64,000 bases of DNA, taken from positions 12,645,069 to 12,709,068 of the forward strand of contig CM032662.1 of assembly GCA_019095985.1 (NCBI GenBank). Direction: 5' to 3'. Within the stretch, counting starts at the first letter, position 1. Every line of letters begins with the position of its first letter. The translations under genes were made by a program, and so were the position numbers. The DNA is from Streblospio benedicti. Taxonomy: Eukaryota > Annelida > Polychaeta > Spionida > Spionidae. Positions 1-13,700 of the stretch are shown here, in pieces. The notes under the pieces were generated by a model. That model was not told the DNA's origin, searched no databases, and saw only the letters and a list, made by a program, of their open reading frames with translations.

Positions 1-577
1 GCTTTATATTCATAATATCCTCGCCCTCTGCATGATGTTTGGCTTTCTTATCCTCATCTAAGTGGCTGTCTTGAGATTTTCTCTTCCTCTTTGTCTCACG
101 TGCATGTTCACACATGGATGAGTTGTCTTTAGTGACATCCCACTTATTGCTTGTGCATTTATGGTCAGCCTTTTCCTTCACTAAGTCCGTAGAGGGGGAA
201 CTGAGTCTATCACTTCCAGCCAATCCCACCTCACTCGCTTCAACACTTTGGCATTTTGAGATAGTGACTTCTTTTGGTCGATCTTTGATCTTGGTGAAAC
301 TAGACCCAGTGTCCATCATTGGTGTCTGTTCCAATTTGCTTTGACTGTTCTGCCTTTTGTGTTGTTTTTGACTAGTTGGTGAACTTTCCTTTAATGTGTT
401 TTCATCTATGAATCTTGACTCGTCCATCTCAATGCTCATTTCTAAATCCTCATTTTCCAAAACCACTTCTGTTGTTTTCGTCTGCAAATCTGACTGTTCT
501 AGCAGGCTGCTCAAGAGAGCTGGCTTCTGGCTCGTCTGGTCAGTTTCATCTTTGGATGTGCTGTCTGGCAGGCATAC
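1..577 (-). CDS. Gene A exon 26 (runs past the window edge): polar acidic tail
   Basis: Enters in phase 0 after a TTTTTAAG acceptor with [20 protein letters not shown] and stays open to base 1. It is Ser/Lys/Glu/Asp-rich and has a basic patch [18 protein letters not shown], a likely nuclear localisation signal. There is no stop codon, so the protein continues beyond the window. No domain is recognised. Confidence 0.75.
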
Positions 578-3500
578 CTTAAAAACAAATATGTTTCCAG
601 ATACATGAAAACAATACAAATTATTGTTTCACATACATCTACTGGTTTTCAACACACAAAAACAAAAAATCTTTTGGAAGTGGAATTTTAACAGCTTAGG
701 GATGATGTACATTTTGTCACGCTCCGCAAAAGTGGAACAGTGTTCTCTTTTTTCTTGACCCTCCCCCCCCCTCCCCCCAAAAGTGGAAACATCAGATGTG
801 TGACATAATCAAAGAATATCTACACAGTGTTTTGTGATATTTATTCAAATATTACTTATATATGCCATAAAATAATATTTATTATATATCAGGAATGTAA
901 ATTATAATATTAATGAATGTGTGAAATCTGCTGTGTATATTTTTTAATGCCACATTTAAATAGTAAATAGTGGAATTCTGGTATGAAAAGTTTTAGCATG
1001 AGAGATAAAATTTTACACCCACAACAAAGTGGAACATCCAAAACTTGACCAAAACCCCCCTTCCCCTAAGTGGAACACTGTTCCACTTTTGCGGAGCGTG
1101 ACAAAATGTACATCATCCCTTATGCACAGCAATTTACTTACTTTATTCAAATGATGGTTGCTGTTACATTCACATAGCTATCAAATATAAATGTTTACAA
1201 AACATGTAAATTTAAAGTGTAACAATAACTAACCTAAATCAATTCAACATGGTTGCTAACCAATGAGACTAGTAGAAGATGCACCGTTCACAGCAGCCAG
1301 TGCGAGAAAAATCAAAATAAAATGTGCCCTTGCCTTAGAAGAAATGATAAATGAACCTCAAGCTTCTAAAATATTTGGTCATTTCCCCTGAATTTCGGAA
1401 CATTGATCAGAAGGTTTGAAATCAGTGTCAAATTTCAGAGTAATTGTCAAAGTTTCGAAATGCTTGACAACTCTGATATAAAAACTTATAATGAAAAGAA
1501 TAAACTACAGGTAAAAGCATATACTAGAACATGATTTGTAAGTAACTAACCTGTGAGGGCGAGGGCTGTGATTGGTCATTGAGAGAGAGCAACTGCTTAG
1601 GTGATTGGTCAGTGGATGACACCGCACTTTGGTTGGCTGACAGTGGCTCTACCTTCTGTTTCAACTGTTGTTCCAGCAGTTTGTTCTGCTGTTGTAGCAA
1701 CTCAATAATCCGCTGCTGTTCTTGGAGCAACCGCTCTTTATTTCTCTGTTCCTCCAATAAACGTTCCTTTTCTTTCTGTTCTTGAAGTAAAAATTCTTTG
1801 TCTTTTTGCTCCTGCAATAAAAGCTCCTTCTCTTCCTGCTTCTGAAGTGATTTCTCCTTTTCATTTTGCTCCTTCTCTTTTTCCTTCTGCTCCATGTTCT
1901 TCTTCTGTAACAAATGCTCTTTCTGTTTGTGTACTTTTCCACTTGAGTCTCCTATGGATGGAAAACAAATACAATATTGCTAATGCATTAAATTTCATTT
2001 GTACATCAATCAGTGTTGCTATTTTCTGTCCCTGTGAATTGTTTGTAGCATTTACACAAATCATATTTCATATTTCACACCCTTCAAACCATTCTAAATC
2101 ATAGTGAAAATAACTCACCCTGCTGGGTCTTTGGTGTTGCATCTGCTGTTGGTGATTTCGACTTCACATCTGCATCTTTCTGTGAATCCTCTTGCCTAAT
2201 GGCCAGCACTGATGGAGAAACAGCAAGAGCAACTTAGAGCATAATTGGAAAATCTAGTAACTATGTAGTTATTTTTCCTTAAAATTATAAAGCCCTAGCA
2301 TAAATGTAATTGTGATTGTTAAGTGACCATGTGTGTAAAATAAGTCATCTCACCTTTGCCATCAACCATAAGGCCTGGCTGTGGCTTATCCGCCTTGTTA
2401 GTTGTGGGGCATCGTAAAGAAGGCGGCGACAGATCTGAGGCTGAGGTGAGGTCGGAGGCGGAGGATGGGGTGAGGCTGCTGTACTGTGAGGTGGGAGTGC
2501 TGCTTCCTTGGTGTCGCGGCGGAGGCGTCACCGATATCAATAGACAGTCGTCATCACCGTTCCTGAAGACATAATTGGATGTTTTTAGTACAGTAACCTC
2601 TCAATTACAACCAGTCAAAATACTGGCCTCAATTGGTCTCAATAGACGAAAAATGATCTTATTCTAATGATTTTTTATGTGCAAGATCGGGAGGCCCCAC
2701 CAACCACATTCCTGGAAAAGTTTTCATTATTTTCACCAAGACTCGGACAACCTTTGGATAAAAAGTGCAGGGTCCCAAATATTCTGGGTATGCCTCTGTT
2801 CTTATTGTACAAACAAGTGATATCCTCAAAGCAGAACATCCAGCAGCTCATAAGTTACAAACAACCTTTAACGAAGACCATTATATTACAAAGGAAGAGC
2901 ATTTTGTAGATACATATTTCCACAACCAATGTGTATATAACATTTAGATAACTGTTCTTAACACCAAGCAGTATTCAGTGGATCAGGGATTTTTTCTTGC
3001 CTTTCCTTGCCTTTTCTTGACCGAACAACCACCTGCCCTTTTGTCACCTGTACCTGTCTGGTGCCGGTGGCGACCTGCTGCGTCTCCCTCGTCTCCGTGG
3101 AGACTTGCTCCTGCTGTGTCGTACCCACGATGACGACCGCATCCTCGCCTTGAAGGGTGATGGTGTGCGTCGCCCTCGCCTACACCATTACCAAAGGACA
3201 CAGTCAGTACCAAACAACGGAGGCAAACAGACAAGTAACAATGCCATGAGTGTAGGCTTTAGAGGGCTTTTCCTCTTAAGAAATCCAATACTTTTGTGCA
3301 TTATAAAAACATTGTCATACAACTCTGAAGATTAACTACCTAGTATAGTAGAGTGAGATAAAGTCGAGTCGAGTGAGATAAACCATAGTCCTGGCAGTAA
3401 TAAAAGGACTACTGTCATAAAAAATATAAAGTACACATAATATAAATGTGAATAAACACATAATTGTAGCTATTTAGCTTTACAATTTATTGCTATCGTG

Positions 3501-4698
3501 CACGAATGACTTTGCATTCACAAACATTACCCACCTAGAAGCTAGTGGTGACCTGCGAGGTGACCGACCTCTGCTAGCTGACCTTCGACCACTGCTCAAT
3601 GACCTCCGACCTCTGCTAGCTGACCGTCGACCTCTGCTCAAAGACCTTCGACCTCTGCCCACAGACCTTCTCTTTGGCGACCAACTGGAAGAACGACCAC
3701 GACGGAAGCGATTCATTGAAGTACTACGTGACCTTGATTTGACTCTGCCTCTCCATGACCTACTTCTAGACGTTGAACGACTTCTTGACCTTTTTCTTGA
3801 GGTACTTCTGGATCTATTTCTTGACCGGGACCGTCTTCCTATCCTACTTCCAGATCTTGAACCTTTTCTCCGTTTGCTACCCGATCGTGACCTTGATCTA
3901 CTTCTTGACCATTTTCTCAATCTTGACCGACTTCTTGATCTTTGCCTTTTCCTTGACCTTGATCTACTTCTTGATCTTGACCTCTTCATTGACCTTGATC
4001 TGCTTCTTGATCTTGACTTGGAATTAGCCCTCAATCTGCTTGTTGGGTTTTTTCTTGAAAATGGACTGGAGTTCCTCGCTCCGCGACCAGACAGGGTCCT
4101 AATGAAAGTCTCGGTGTAATGTCCCTGGGGAAGGCGCCTCGGAGACCTGCAATCAGAGGCAGTCACTTTAACCCATGACAAAATGATGAAACCAAACACT
4201 GGGGCATATCTATAAAGGTTTATTATTAAAATAAAGCTTTAAGAGCGGTAAGATGATTATGTACTGAGACTTATTACGACAAATCAAGACAAATATATCA
4301 TCACTGTAAGATCTGTGTGTCAAATATATTATACATATACATGTAAGGCAATGCTGCACGCAAAGATAAATAAGTCGATTCCAAAAACCAACAGATATAG
4401 GCGAGAAATACTCATCCTGATGTAAAAAGCAGTGCGATGGAGGCTTATAAATAAGTACAAAGATGCAAAGACATTGCATAATGCCCCTTGTCACATGAAT
4501 TCAGCTTGGGAAAAATGAAAAATGAATATTGAAGGAGAAAATTAAAACATGAAAAAAAATTTCAAACACACATGTTAAGTATATATGTCCACAGCATCCT
4601 GTATTTAAGTATGTTGTCATTTTGTCACATGTTGCAGTAAAAAAAGAACGTTATCAATTCAATAAACTCTAATAATTGTGTCAGGAAATTTCCATTTA

Positions 4699-4751
<53 letters not shown>

Positions 4752-7700
4752 CACACACACACACACACACCAAGAAATCAATATTTCAACATTGTGCATT
4801 AAATTAAAATAAAATGCTTGAGATCATGACAGAAGTAAAGCATTTGCAGTTCCCGTTCACTTTTGGCTATTAGTAGAGTCATTCTAGGTGAAATACACAA
4901 TTTTTGGAAAAATTGCAAGAAATTGTTTTATGATTTTAATCAATAGATTTGATGCCCCTCCATCCCAGAAAAAAAGTCTACCAAAATCACCCAATCCGAA
5001 ATAGGCTTTTTTAGACGTTTTTTAAAATGGCCGCCGGGCATATTGTAAAAAATTATGTTTTTTTATTTTTTGAGCTACATTGATGTGTAATACATGGAAT
5101 TTGGGGTTAACAGGGTCGCTGATTCCATTTCCAGTATTATTTTAATGATTTGACCTTATCTTGATCTTCAAATCCAAGATGGCTGCCCCTTACCCTATGT
5201 CGTTTACATTTTTTATTTTTGAACCGACATCGATGTGTAATACCTGTGCTTTAGGGTTTAGAGGGGTCGCTGATCCCATTGTCAGCATCATTTTACTGAT
5301 TTGACCTTATCTTGACCTTCAAATCCAAGATGGCTGCCATTGATGCCACATTTCTTTTAATTGGTATGTGTTTGATAGGATTCTTTCACCAAGACTATAA
5401 TACATAAGACAGGTACGTTAGACCATTTGGCCATTCAGGGAACAAAAAGCTCTATCATTCCAACTGGGAATGTTAATGATCCTGTGTTATATGACTTGAC
5501 TCGACTAGTCTCAATGGTAGGGACTGTGTGTAGGCCTTTTTCATCCTTCCAGAGGTAAAAAAAAAGGTATTTTACTTTGCGACATGTGTGGCTAAGCTAT
5601 GTATTTACATATTCTGACATTCTGGTGCATGGAGGGAGGATAAGTTTTTACAGTGGTCATCAAGTCTGCTCTGAAAGCCGTTTACTGATGGGGCCTTGAC
5701 ACTTGAGTCAGGTAAAGTGTTCCAGATTGAGATGACTGGCTGGGAGAAGTTTCCTCTGATATTTAGTCGGAATCTGTCTTTGTGGACGCATTTTCCTTGT
5801 TCTCTGTTCTTGTGGAGCTTCAGAGAGTTACCCTGCAAGTTGTTTTCTAAGAGTATGAGGGTTGGCTGTTGGACATAGAAGTCCACAATGCCGCCATCAT
5901 CCAGGATACTTGTCCCGTTATCGATAACGGGACACAACCGGCTTGGCAAGAACCCATGTTGTGCTTTTTCGATCAAAGTTGCTTTGTCATGCTTTGCAGG
6001 TATTTCATCATCTGATCTCGCACCAGCTTCTCAATGACTTTACATAAGATGCATGCAAGACTCACTGGCCTACAGTTGCTTGCTGTTGTTTTACTGTCCT
6101 ACTTTTCAATTGGCATAACCAGTGCACTCTTCCACTCAGGTGGGAGTTCTTCTGTATCAAGGGAAAGCCGGATCAGGTGGGTGAAGGGCTCTGCAAGTTC
6201 TTCTGCTGCCTGTGACAAGACACATGTTGGCATGCCGTCTGGACCTGATGCCTTTCCAGTGTGGAGGCTGATTGGTTGCTTCTTGACCATTTCAATGGTG
6301 GTGACAAAGTCTGTAAGTTCATCCGTGAAGCTATGCTCTGGTGGGCGGGGGAGGGTGCCATCATCCTCTCTCATGAAAATGCTTTAAAAGAACTGGTTTA
6401 GCTCATGGGCCTTTTCAGAAAGTGACATCTTCTAAACAATTTGTTACACAAGAGCGTTTACCACCTGCAGTATCATCCAATAAATATCATTCTTTGAGGG
6501 TCTACTACCAAGTATTAGTTTAGATGGAAAATGACCATAATGATCCTTCTAAATGGGAGTGGAAAAGGAAATGACATTACTGCCTTAAAATGAATGATAT
6601 AAAGGCTGCACCACAGTGTGTGATTAATGTCATACCCTGCAATTTCACAACCCATTGTCATTTAAAGAAATGTAGCTGTCAGTTGTACAATCTGGCATGT
6701 ACATCAACATGTGGCTCTTGCCAATTAACAAACTGTCTCAATCAATACAACAATGATTTGGAAGATGTAGAGGAAGAACCATAGACACTGGAGGTTCCCA
6801 AGCATTGGGACCCTAGATTCTTTATATACTATGTTATATACTTTGTTATATATTGTTTATATACTTATATTGCTTAGAAATATAATACGTAAAATGTTCA
6901 TGATAAAGTAGTAGCAATCTTGGATTTGAAGGTCAAGATAAGGTTAAATAACTAAAATGATGCTGAAAATGGAATCAGTGACACCTTTAAACCCTAAAGC
7001 TTACGTATTACACATTGATGTAGGTTCAAATGTAAAATATGTAAACTACACATGGTAAGTGGCAGCCATCTTGGATTTGAAGGTCAAGATATGGTCAAAT
7101 CATTAAAGTAAGACTGGAAATGGAATCAGTGACCCTTTTAACCCCAAATTTCATGTATTACACATCAATGTAGCTTAAAAAATAAAAAAACATAATTTTT
7201 TACGATATGCCCAGTGGCCATTTTGAAAAAAGTCTAAAAAAACCTATTTCGGATTGGGTGATTTTGGTAGATTTTTTTTCTGGGATAGAGGGACATCATA
7301 TATATTGAATAAAATCATAAAACAATTTCTTGCAATTTTTCCGACAAAAAAAACTTAAAATGACTCTACTATATTTGTACCTCGAGCTTTCATGACTTGC
7401 AATCGTTGTAAGCGAGAAGTTAGAAAGTTCTAAAAAATCTATCATTTCATACACGCGTAAATGTAGCTGTGTATTAGAGCTACAACTACATACATGCTAT
7501 AGTGGCAGAAATGCAAGTTAATAAGAAAATCGCTGTGAAATTTTGAAATGATTATATGAAAGCTCTAAATAGCTATTGCCTGAATTTCAGATATACCACA
7601 TTACCTGGTTAACACGTGCTGCAGGAGGCTACTATGATGGGAGAGAAAATAACACATTTGGGTTTGGATGCATCATTAGGGTATCACACCAATTGTTGAA

Positions 7701-10700
7701 CAAGACTTGATTCACGCTGGATCACACTCCTCAATATTTTGTAAACTATCGCAAAAATAAGGCATACACGTCTGTTATATTTCAAGGAATAAATGAAAGA
7801 AATCATTCATTAAGGATTCATCACAACTCCGATAAAATATTATCCTTAAATGTGTTCTGATAGAGGCAATGTGATGTCGCTTGTAAGTAAGATATTGGCA
7901 AGACGAGTCTTACAGTCTATAAACATGTACTATAGCTTCACTAAGCAATTTATATTTTTGTTATTATTTAATAGGTATAATTTTAAAAATTATCCAACCC
8001 AGAATAAACCTGCCGCTGCCGCTGCCGCTGCCACTACCGCTACCACTACTACTACTACTACTACTATTACTACTACTAGCCTGGATCAACCGTCAGAGAA
8101 TAATTTACGAACCTCGATTGACTACGGCTGCAGACAGAGCCTGGAGGTGACGCCCATGATCGACGGCGTGCCAAGAAGCCCATCGGACAACCCGCAGAGA
8201 ATGACTGAGGCTCGTCAACTGCAGAGCTGTTATGGACGGAGGGGGATTAGGGATTGGCTAATCCAGTAGATCATTGACAGGCTAGCTAATAGGTTTGATG
8301 GTTTGATACCTGAATGATTCATTGTTGGGCTAGTTGATAGGCAGACAGACATGGTAAGAGCAATTAGTCGATACTAAGATGGATGAGAGATGGTGGAGAG
8401 GAGTGAAAATTCATTAAAATGGCAGTTTGAAGGGGTATAGGTATAACAGAATAAGATCAAATTCGAAGAGAAACCTACATACAAAACTATACCTACCTAT
8501 TTTTTATATCTTTTTCCCATTGATTTTTGCCCATTTCTGTCGATAATGAAGTCATCCCTGGCATACCAGGTTTTGTAGCCTTAATTGTCTCTTTACCCTG
8601 TACAACCTCAGTCTTCAGCTGCTGTTGTTTGCCTGTAGCCTTTGACAACAGTTCATCCACGGTCATTGTGGCGTTCCGACCCACACGCACTGCTGACTTT
8701 TTGCTCTTGGGTGACAACAGAGACTGTAGAAGGAACTCGTAGCTAGGATTTGACGCTGCTGATTCCGAGGGTATTGGGGGTGGTTGTGGTGGCGCCCCAG
8801 GGGGCAGCGGGGGTGGTACTGGCTGAGGGACATTCTGGCCTCCTGTAATGAGAACATGGTGTACGACTCTCAGATTGAAAGACAAAGCCACGTAATAACA
8901 GTAGAAATGAGTATGAGTGCTTTGTGAATTAAGATATCATCTGACATTCACAAAAGAATTTTCTCTCTTGTGAGAAGAAATATATTGAATTGCAACAGAA
9001 ACAAACTGACCTTTATTGTATATGTTGACCAGACTGAGCAGGATATTGAGGCTGTTACTATTTGCGGTCTGGGGTACATAACTTGTTGCCGTGGAAATGC
9101 TGGTCACTGGGGGATACAACGGTGGGTTTCCAGTGACATTTTGCTGTGTGGATGGTGAGCGGTGATAGGCCACATTGGGTGTAGAGTGTGAAGCTTCAGT
9201 TGCTAAGCGCTGGCTTGTTGGCACAGGGTATGTAACAAGGCCGATAGGTGGCTGGTATCCTATAGGTTGGCTGACTGGTGGGTAGCTAGATTGGCCGAGT
9301 GGTGGGTAGGTAGCTTGGCTGGCTGGTGGGTAGCTAGCTGGGCTGACTGGTGGGTAGTTAGGATGGCTGACTGGTGGGTAGTTCGATTTGATGTCAGGTT
9401 GGAAGGCTGGCTTTTGTGGAGCCTGTGACGTGCCAGGCATCACTCCATCATGGTAAGTCCTGGGCTGCTGTTCGTTGTATCTGCAAACAATTTGCAAAAT
9501 CAATTGTAGAAAATGTAAGCCTAACTTGGGAATTTAATCAAATCTTTAATAAGGTTAACAATTGTGTCTTGGCAATATGTGGTTCAACATCTTATATCCT
9601 GTTTAGCCTTTTTTAGGTTTTTACACGTTCCCTTATAGCACACCTGTAGACGGTGACATATTTCTGCATGTTGAGAAGTTTTTCCCCAGTAGCTTCGACG
9701 CCTCGCATGAAATCACGGATCTGGCGCCGCTTCACCGAGGCTAGAGTTTCCTGGAAGTCTCGTGACTTGGCAGCACCGCGCTTTTTCTGGAACACAGAAA
9801 TAACAATTCTCATTGTTAGATCTGCTTCTGTCACTAGGTGGCCGCATGTTTTGATTTATGTACATTACATCTTGATTGCTAACATGGCAGAATCATGTGA
9901 CTGATGCATAAGCAATGGAAGGATTTTAATTTTCTCCATTTACTTCAGACTACTTTGAGACACAATGAGATGATAATGGCTTTCAAGAACATTTCTGAAT
10001 AATTTCTGGAATATTGCATTTGGACCTCCACTAAAATCTAAAACGTGATTATACTTCAGATTTTGTTTTTTACCTTGTCGACATTGTCTGAGGATACTGT
10101 TGCCAACTGCTCTGAGCTGCGTTTTTTAGGATTAGGAGAGTTCATGATCTTTTTATATGCAGCAGGAATTGGTACGTGCTTGACTGAATCCGGACTGAAG
10201 TGAATAGGAACACATATCTAAAATATATGACAGCCAGAGTTGGGGTGATTAAATGTTTTGGAATAAAAACTCAACTAAACTAAATGACAATTTTCATGAT
10301 TAAACTAAACTAAACTAAATTGACTCAGGCAGATGTTATGAATAAACTAGACTAAACTAAATGATCACTTGATTAAACTAAACTAAACCAAATTTTCAAA
10401 ATGAAGGATTTACGTAATGAAATAACACATTTCTTTTTTCATTAACTATTTCATATCAATATAATCAATATAAATATACATATCATACAGAGCAATGCAT
10501 TCAATATATCTATTGAATCATAACTATTTCGACTAGTGTCTAAATCAAATACAGAATATTAGATATACAATGCAGGTAATTATGTTCATATGGATTTATC
10601 ATTATACATTATCATTTTTAAATCAATAAATATTCCACCGTTTTCATTCAAATGGAAATCAAATCAGAGGTTGGGAATCGAGGACCATCTATCTATCTAT

Positions 10701-13700
10701 CATCCACCCTAGGGGTGTGACATCGGGTTGCTGTGGGTGCGCAGGTGGCTGGTCAGGCCGATTCGCACGGAAGAGTCTCGGGCAGTGAGGACAGGGAATG
10801 GTGGCAACTGTTGCAGGGTTGGCAGCTCTGTTCTTTTTTGGCTTGCCGTCGCGTTTCAGCTGCTGCCGTCCTGTTTGCCTCACATGATTTGGCACCCTGG
10901 TGGACAGTTGATCTCCACTTTCCTCTGTCTTGCGCTAACTGCTCCCATGTGTTGTGATCAATGTTGAAGGCTTTCAACGAGGCTTTGAGTGTGTCGATGA
11001 AGCGCGCTTCCTTTGTCCACCTTGAGAACGCTTGCCATTCTGTAGCTCGCCAAACAAAAGTTTCTTTGGAAGCCTGTGGTCTGACATGCGAGCCACGTGC
11101 CCGGCCCAGCAAAGCTGGGACTGCATCAGGACGGTGTAGATGCTGGTCAGCACGAGTGAGTACCTCAGTGTCTGGGATCCTGTCTTGCCACTTTATGCCG
11201 AGAACCTTCCTGAGACAGGTGGTGTGGAAGTGGTTCAGCTTTTTGGCATGACGCTGGTAAATTGTCCATGTTTCACAGCCATAGAGAAGTGCGGTGAGAA
11301 CAACGGCCCGGTACACCTTGATCTTAGTCTCTGTGGTGATCCCTCTTCTGTTCCAGACTTTTTGAGTACAGTCTGCCAAAGGCAGCACTCGCCACGAAGT
11401 CTGGCGTTAACTTCGTCATCGATGACGACGTTTCTGGAGAGAGTGTGCTACCAAGGTAAGTAAACTTGTCCACCACACTCAGTCTCTGCCCGTTGATGAA
11501 GATGTTCGGTTCAACATACCGCTTCCCTGGAGCTGGCTGGTGCATCACCTCAGTCTTCTTCGTGCTGATGGTGAGGCCGAAATTGTCACAAGCATCAGAG
11601 AACTTTGCAACACTGTGTTGCATGTCAGCTTCTGTAGCAGCATTAAGGGCACAGTCATCGGCAAACAGGAAGTCATTGATGGTGTCTGTGGAAACCTTGG
11701 TTTTTGCTTGGAGCCTCCTGAGGTTGAAGACGGAGCCATCAGTCCTATACTTGATGCCGATGCCCACGTCGGCGTCTTTGAAGGCATCTGTCAGCATGGC
11801 CGAGAACATGAGGCTGAACAGGGTGGGGGCAAGGACACAACCTTGTTTCACTCCATTTACGACAGGAAAGGGGTCAGAGGTCTCTCCGTAGTCCTGGACT
11901 CTTGCCAGCATACCATCGTGTATTTGTCGTACGATGGCGATGAACTTCCTTGGGCATCCGTACTTCGCCATGATTCTCCAAAGTCCCTCTCTACTTACAG
12001 TGTCGAAGGCTTTGGTCAGATCGACGTAGGTGGAGTACAGGTCAGCGTTCTGTTCCTGACACTTCTCTTGAAGCTGTCTAGCAGCAAACACCATGTCGAT
12101 AGTCCCGCGGTCTTTCCGGAAGCCACACTGGCTCTCAGGTAGGAGGCTCTCAGGTAGGAGGCCTTGCTCAAGGTGTGCGTTGAGGAGATTGAGTAGAAAT
12201 CTTGCCAGGATCTTACCTGCGATGGACAGCAGGGAGATTCCACGATGATTGTCACAGACTTGGCGGTTTCCTTTGCGTTTGTAGAGGTGCACAATGGAGG
12301 CATCCTTAAAGTCCTGTGGCACTGTCTCGTGCTGCCAGATGAGCAGAAACAGCTGGTGAAGTTTTTCCGTCAGGACCATACCGCCTTCTTTGTAGATCTC
12401 AGCTGGGATAGAGTCCGAGCCAGGCGCTTTGCCACTGGATAAGAGTCGGGCTGCTCTCTGGATCTCTTTCAAAGTAGGTATGGCGTCCATTTTCTCTTCA
12501 ACGGGGACTTGAGGTAGCCTGTCAATGGCTTCATCATTGATTGTGGAAGGCCTGTTCAGTACGCCATTAAAGTGTTCTGCCCATCTCTCCAGGAGTTTCT
12601 CCTTGTCGGTGATCAGCGTTGACCCGTCAGCACTGAGGAGTGGGGCCAGAGATCCAGAAGTAGTAGGGCCATAGACTTCCTTCAAGCTGTTGTAGAAATT
12701 CTTCATGTCGTTCCTGTCTGCAAAGCCCTGGATCTCATCTGCTTTGCTGCTCAGCCAGGAATCCTGCATGAGACGCAACTTTGCTTGGATGGTGCTCTTT
12801 ACATTTCTCAGACCGTCTTTCTTTGATATTGATGTTGGGTCGGCAAGATGAGCTTTGTAGGCACTATACTTTTCCTCTAGCAGCTGCTTGATCTCCGCGT
12901 CGTTTTCATCAAACCAGTCTTTGTGCTTCCTGGTAGTCGGCCCAAGGCACTCCATGGCAGTGTTATACACTGTATCACGGAGTGCGGCCCAGGCCGTCTC
13001 AACGTCCTGGCCTGTTAGCACTGTGGCGTCCAAGCGTTCTTCCAAGGTGTCAACAAATGACTGTTTGATATTGCTGACCTTCAGCTTGCTGATGTTCAGG
13101 CGTTTTGGCGCTTTCACACCCTGTGGCCGTCTCTTGGGTTCTACACGGAGCTTCAGTTTGGAGACGACGAGTCGGTGGTCTGTCCAACACTCTGCGCCAC
13201 ACATGGCCTTTGTGACTCGAACGTCTTGCCTGTCCCTCTTCCTTACGATGACATAGTCGATTAGATGCCAGTGCTTTGAGCGGGGGTGCATCCATGTCGT
13301 CCTGTTCCGGGTCGGGAGTTTGAAGACGGTGTTGGTGATCAAAAGGCCATGTTCCGCACAGGTCTGGAGGAGGAGTAGACCGTTGCTGTTGCAGTTTCCG
13401 ACCCCATGCTTGCCAATCACTTCTTCCCAGGAGACGCTGTCACGGCCAACTCTCGCATTAAAGTCACCAAGAATGAGGAGTTTATCAGCGTTGGGAAGTG
13501 GCGATGACAGCATTCAAGTCTTCATAAAATTTGTCCTTGGTCTCATCTGGGTTGGTCATGGTGGGGGCATAGGCGCTGACAATGGTGGCAAACTTCTGCC
13601 CACGGTAAAGAGGGAGTCTCATCGTCATAAGGCGATCGTTCACACCCTTAGGGGGACCTGCCAACTTGCCAACCAGCGACGTCTTGACTGCAAAACCAAC

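Noticed and set aside
3490-4119. 209-residue plus-strand open frame, Leu/Asp-rich
   Set aside because: It is the antisense of the RS-domain exon. The hexamer repeat opens several frames, and only the minus frame has matching splice sites.
6034-6387. 117-residue plus-strand frame
   Set aside because: It is antisense of the LINE RT fragment, whose minus frame carries the recognisable motifs.
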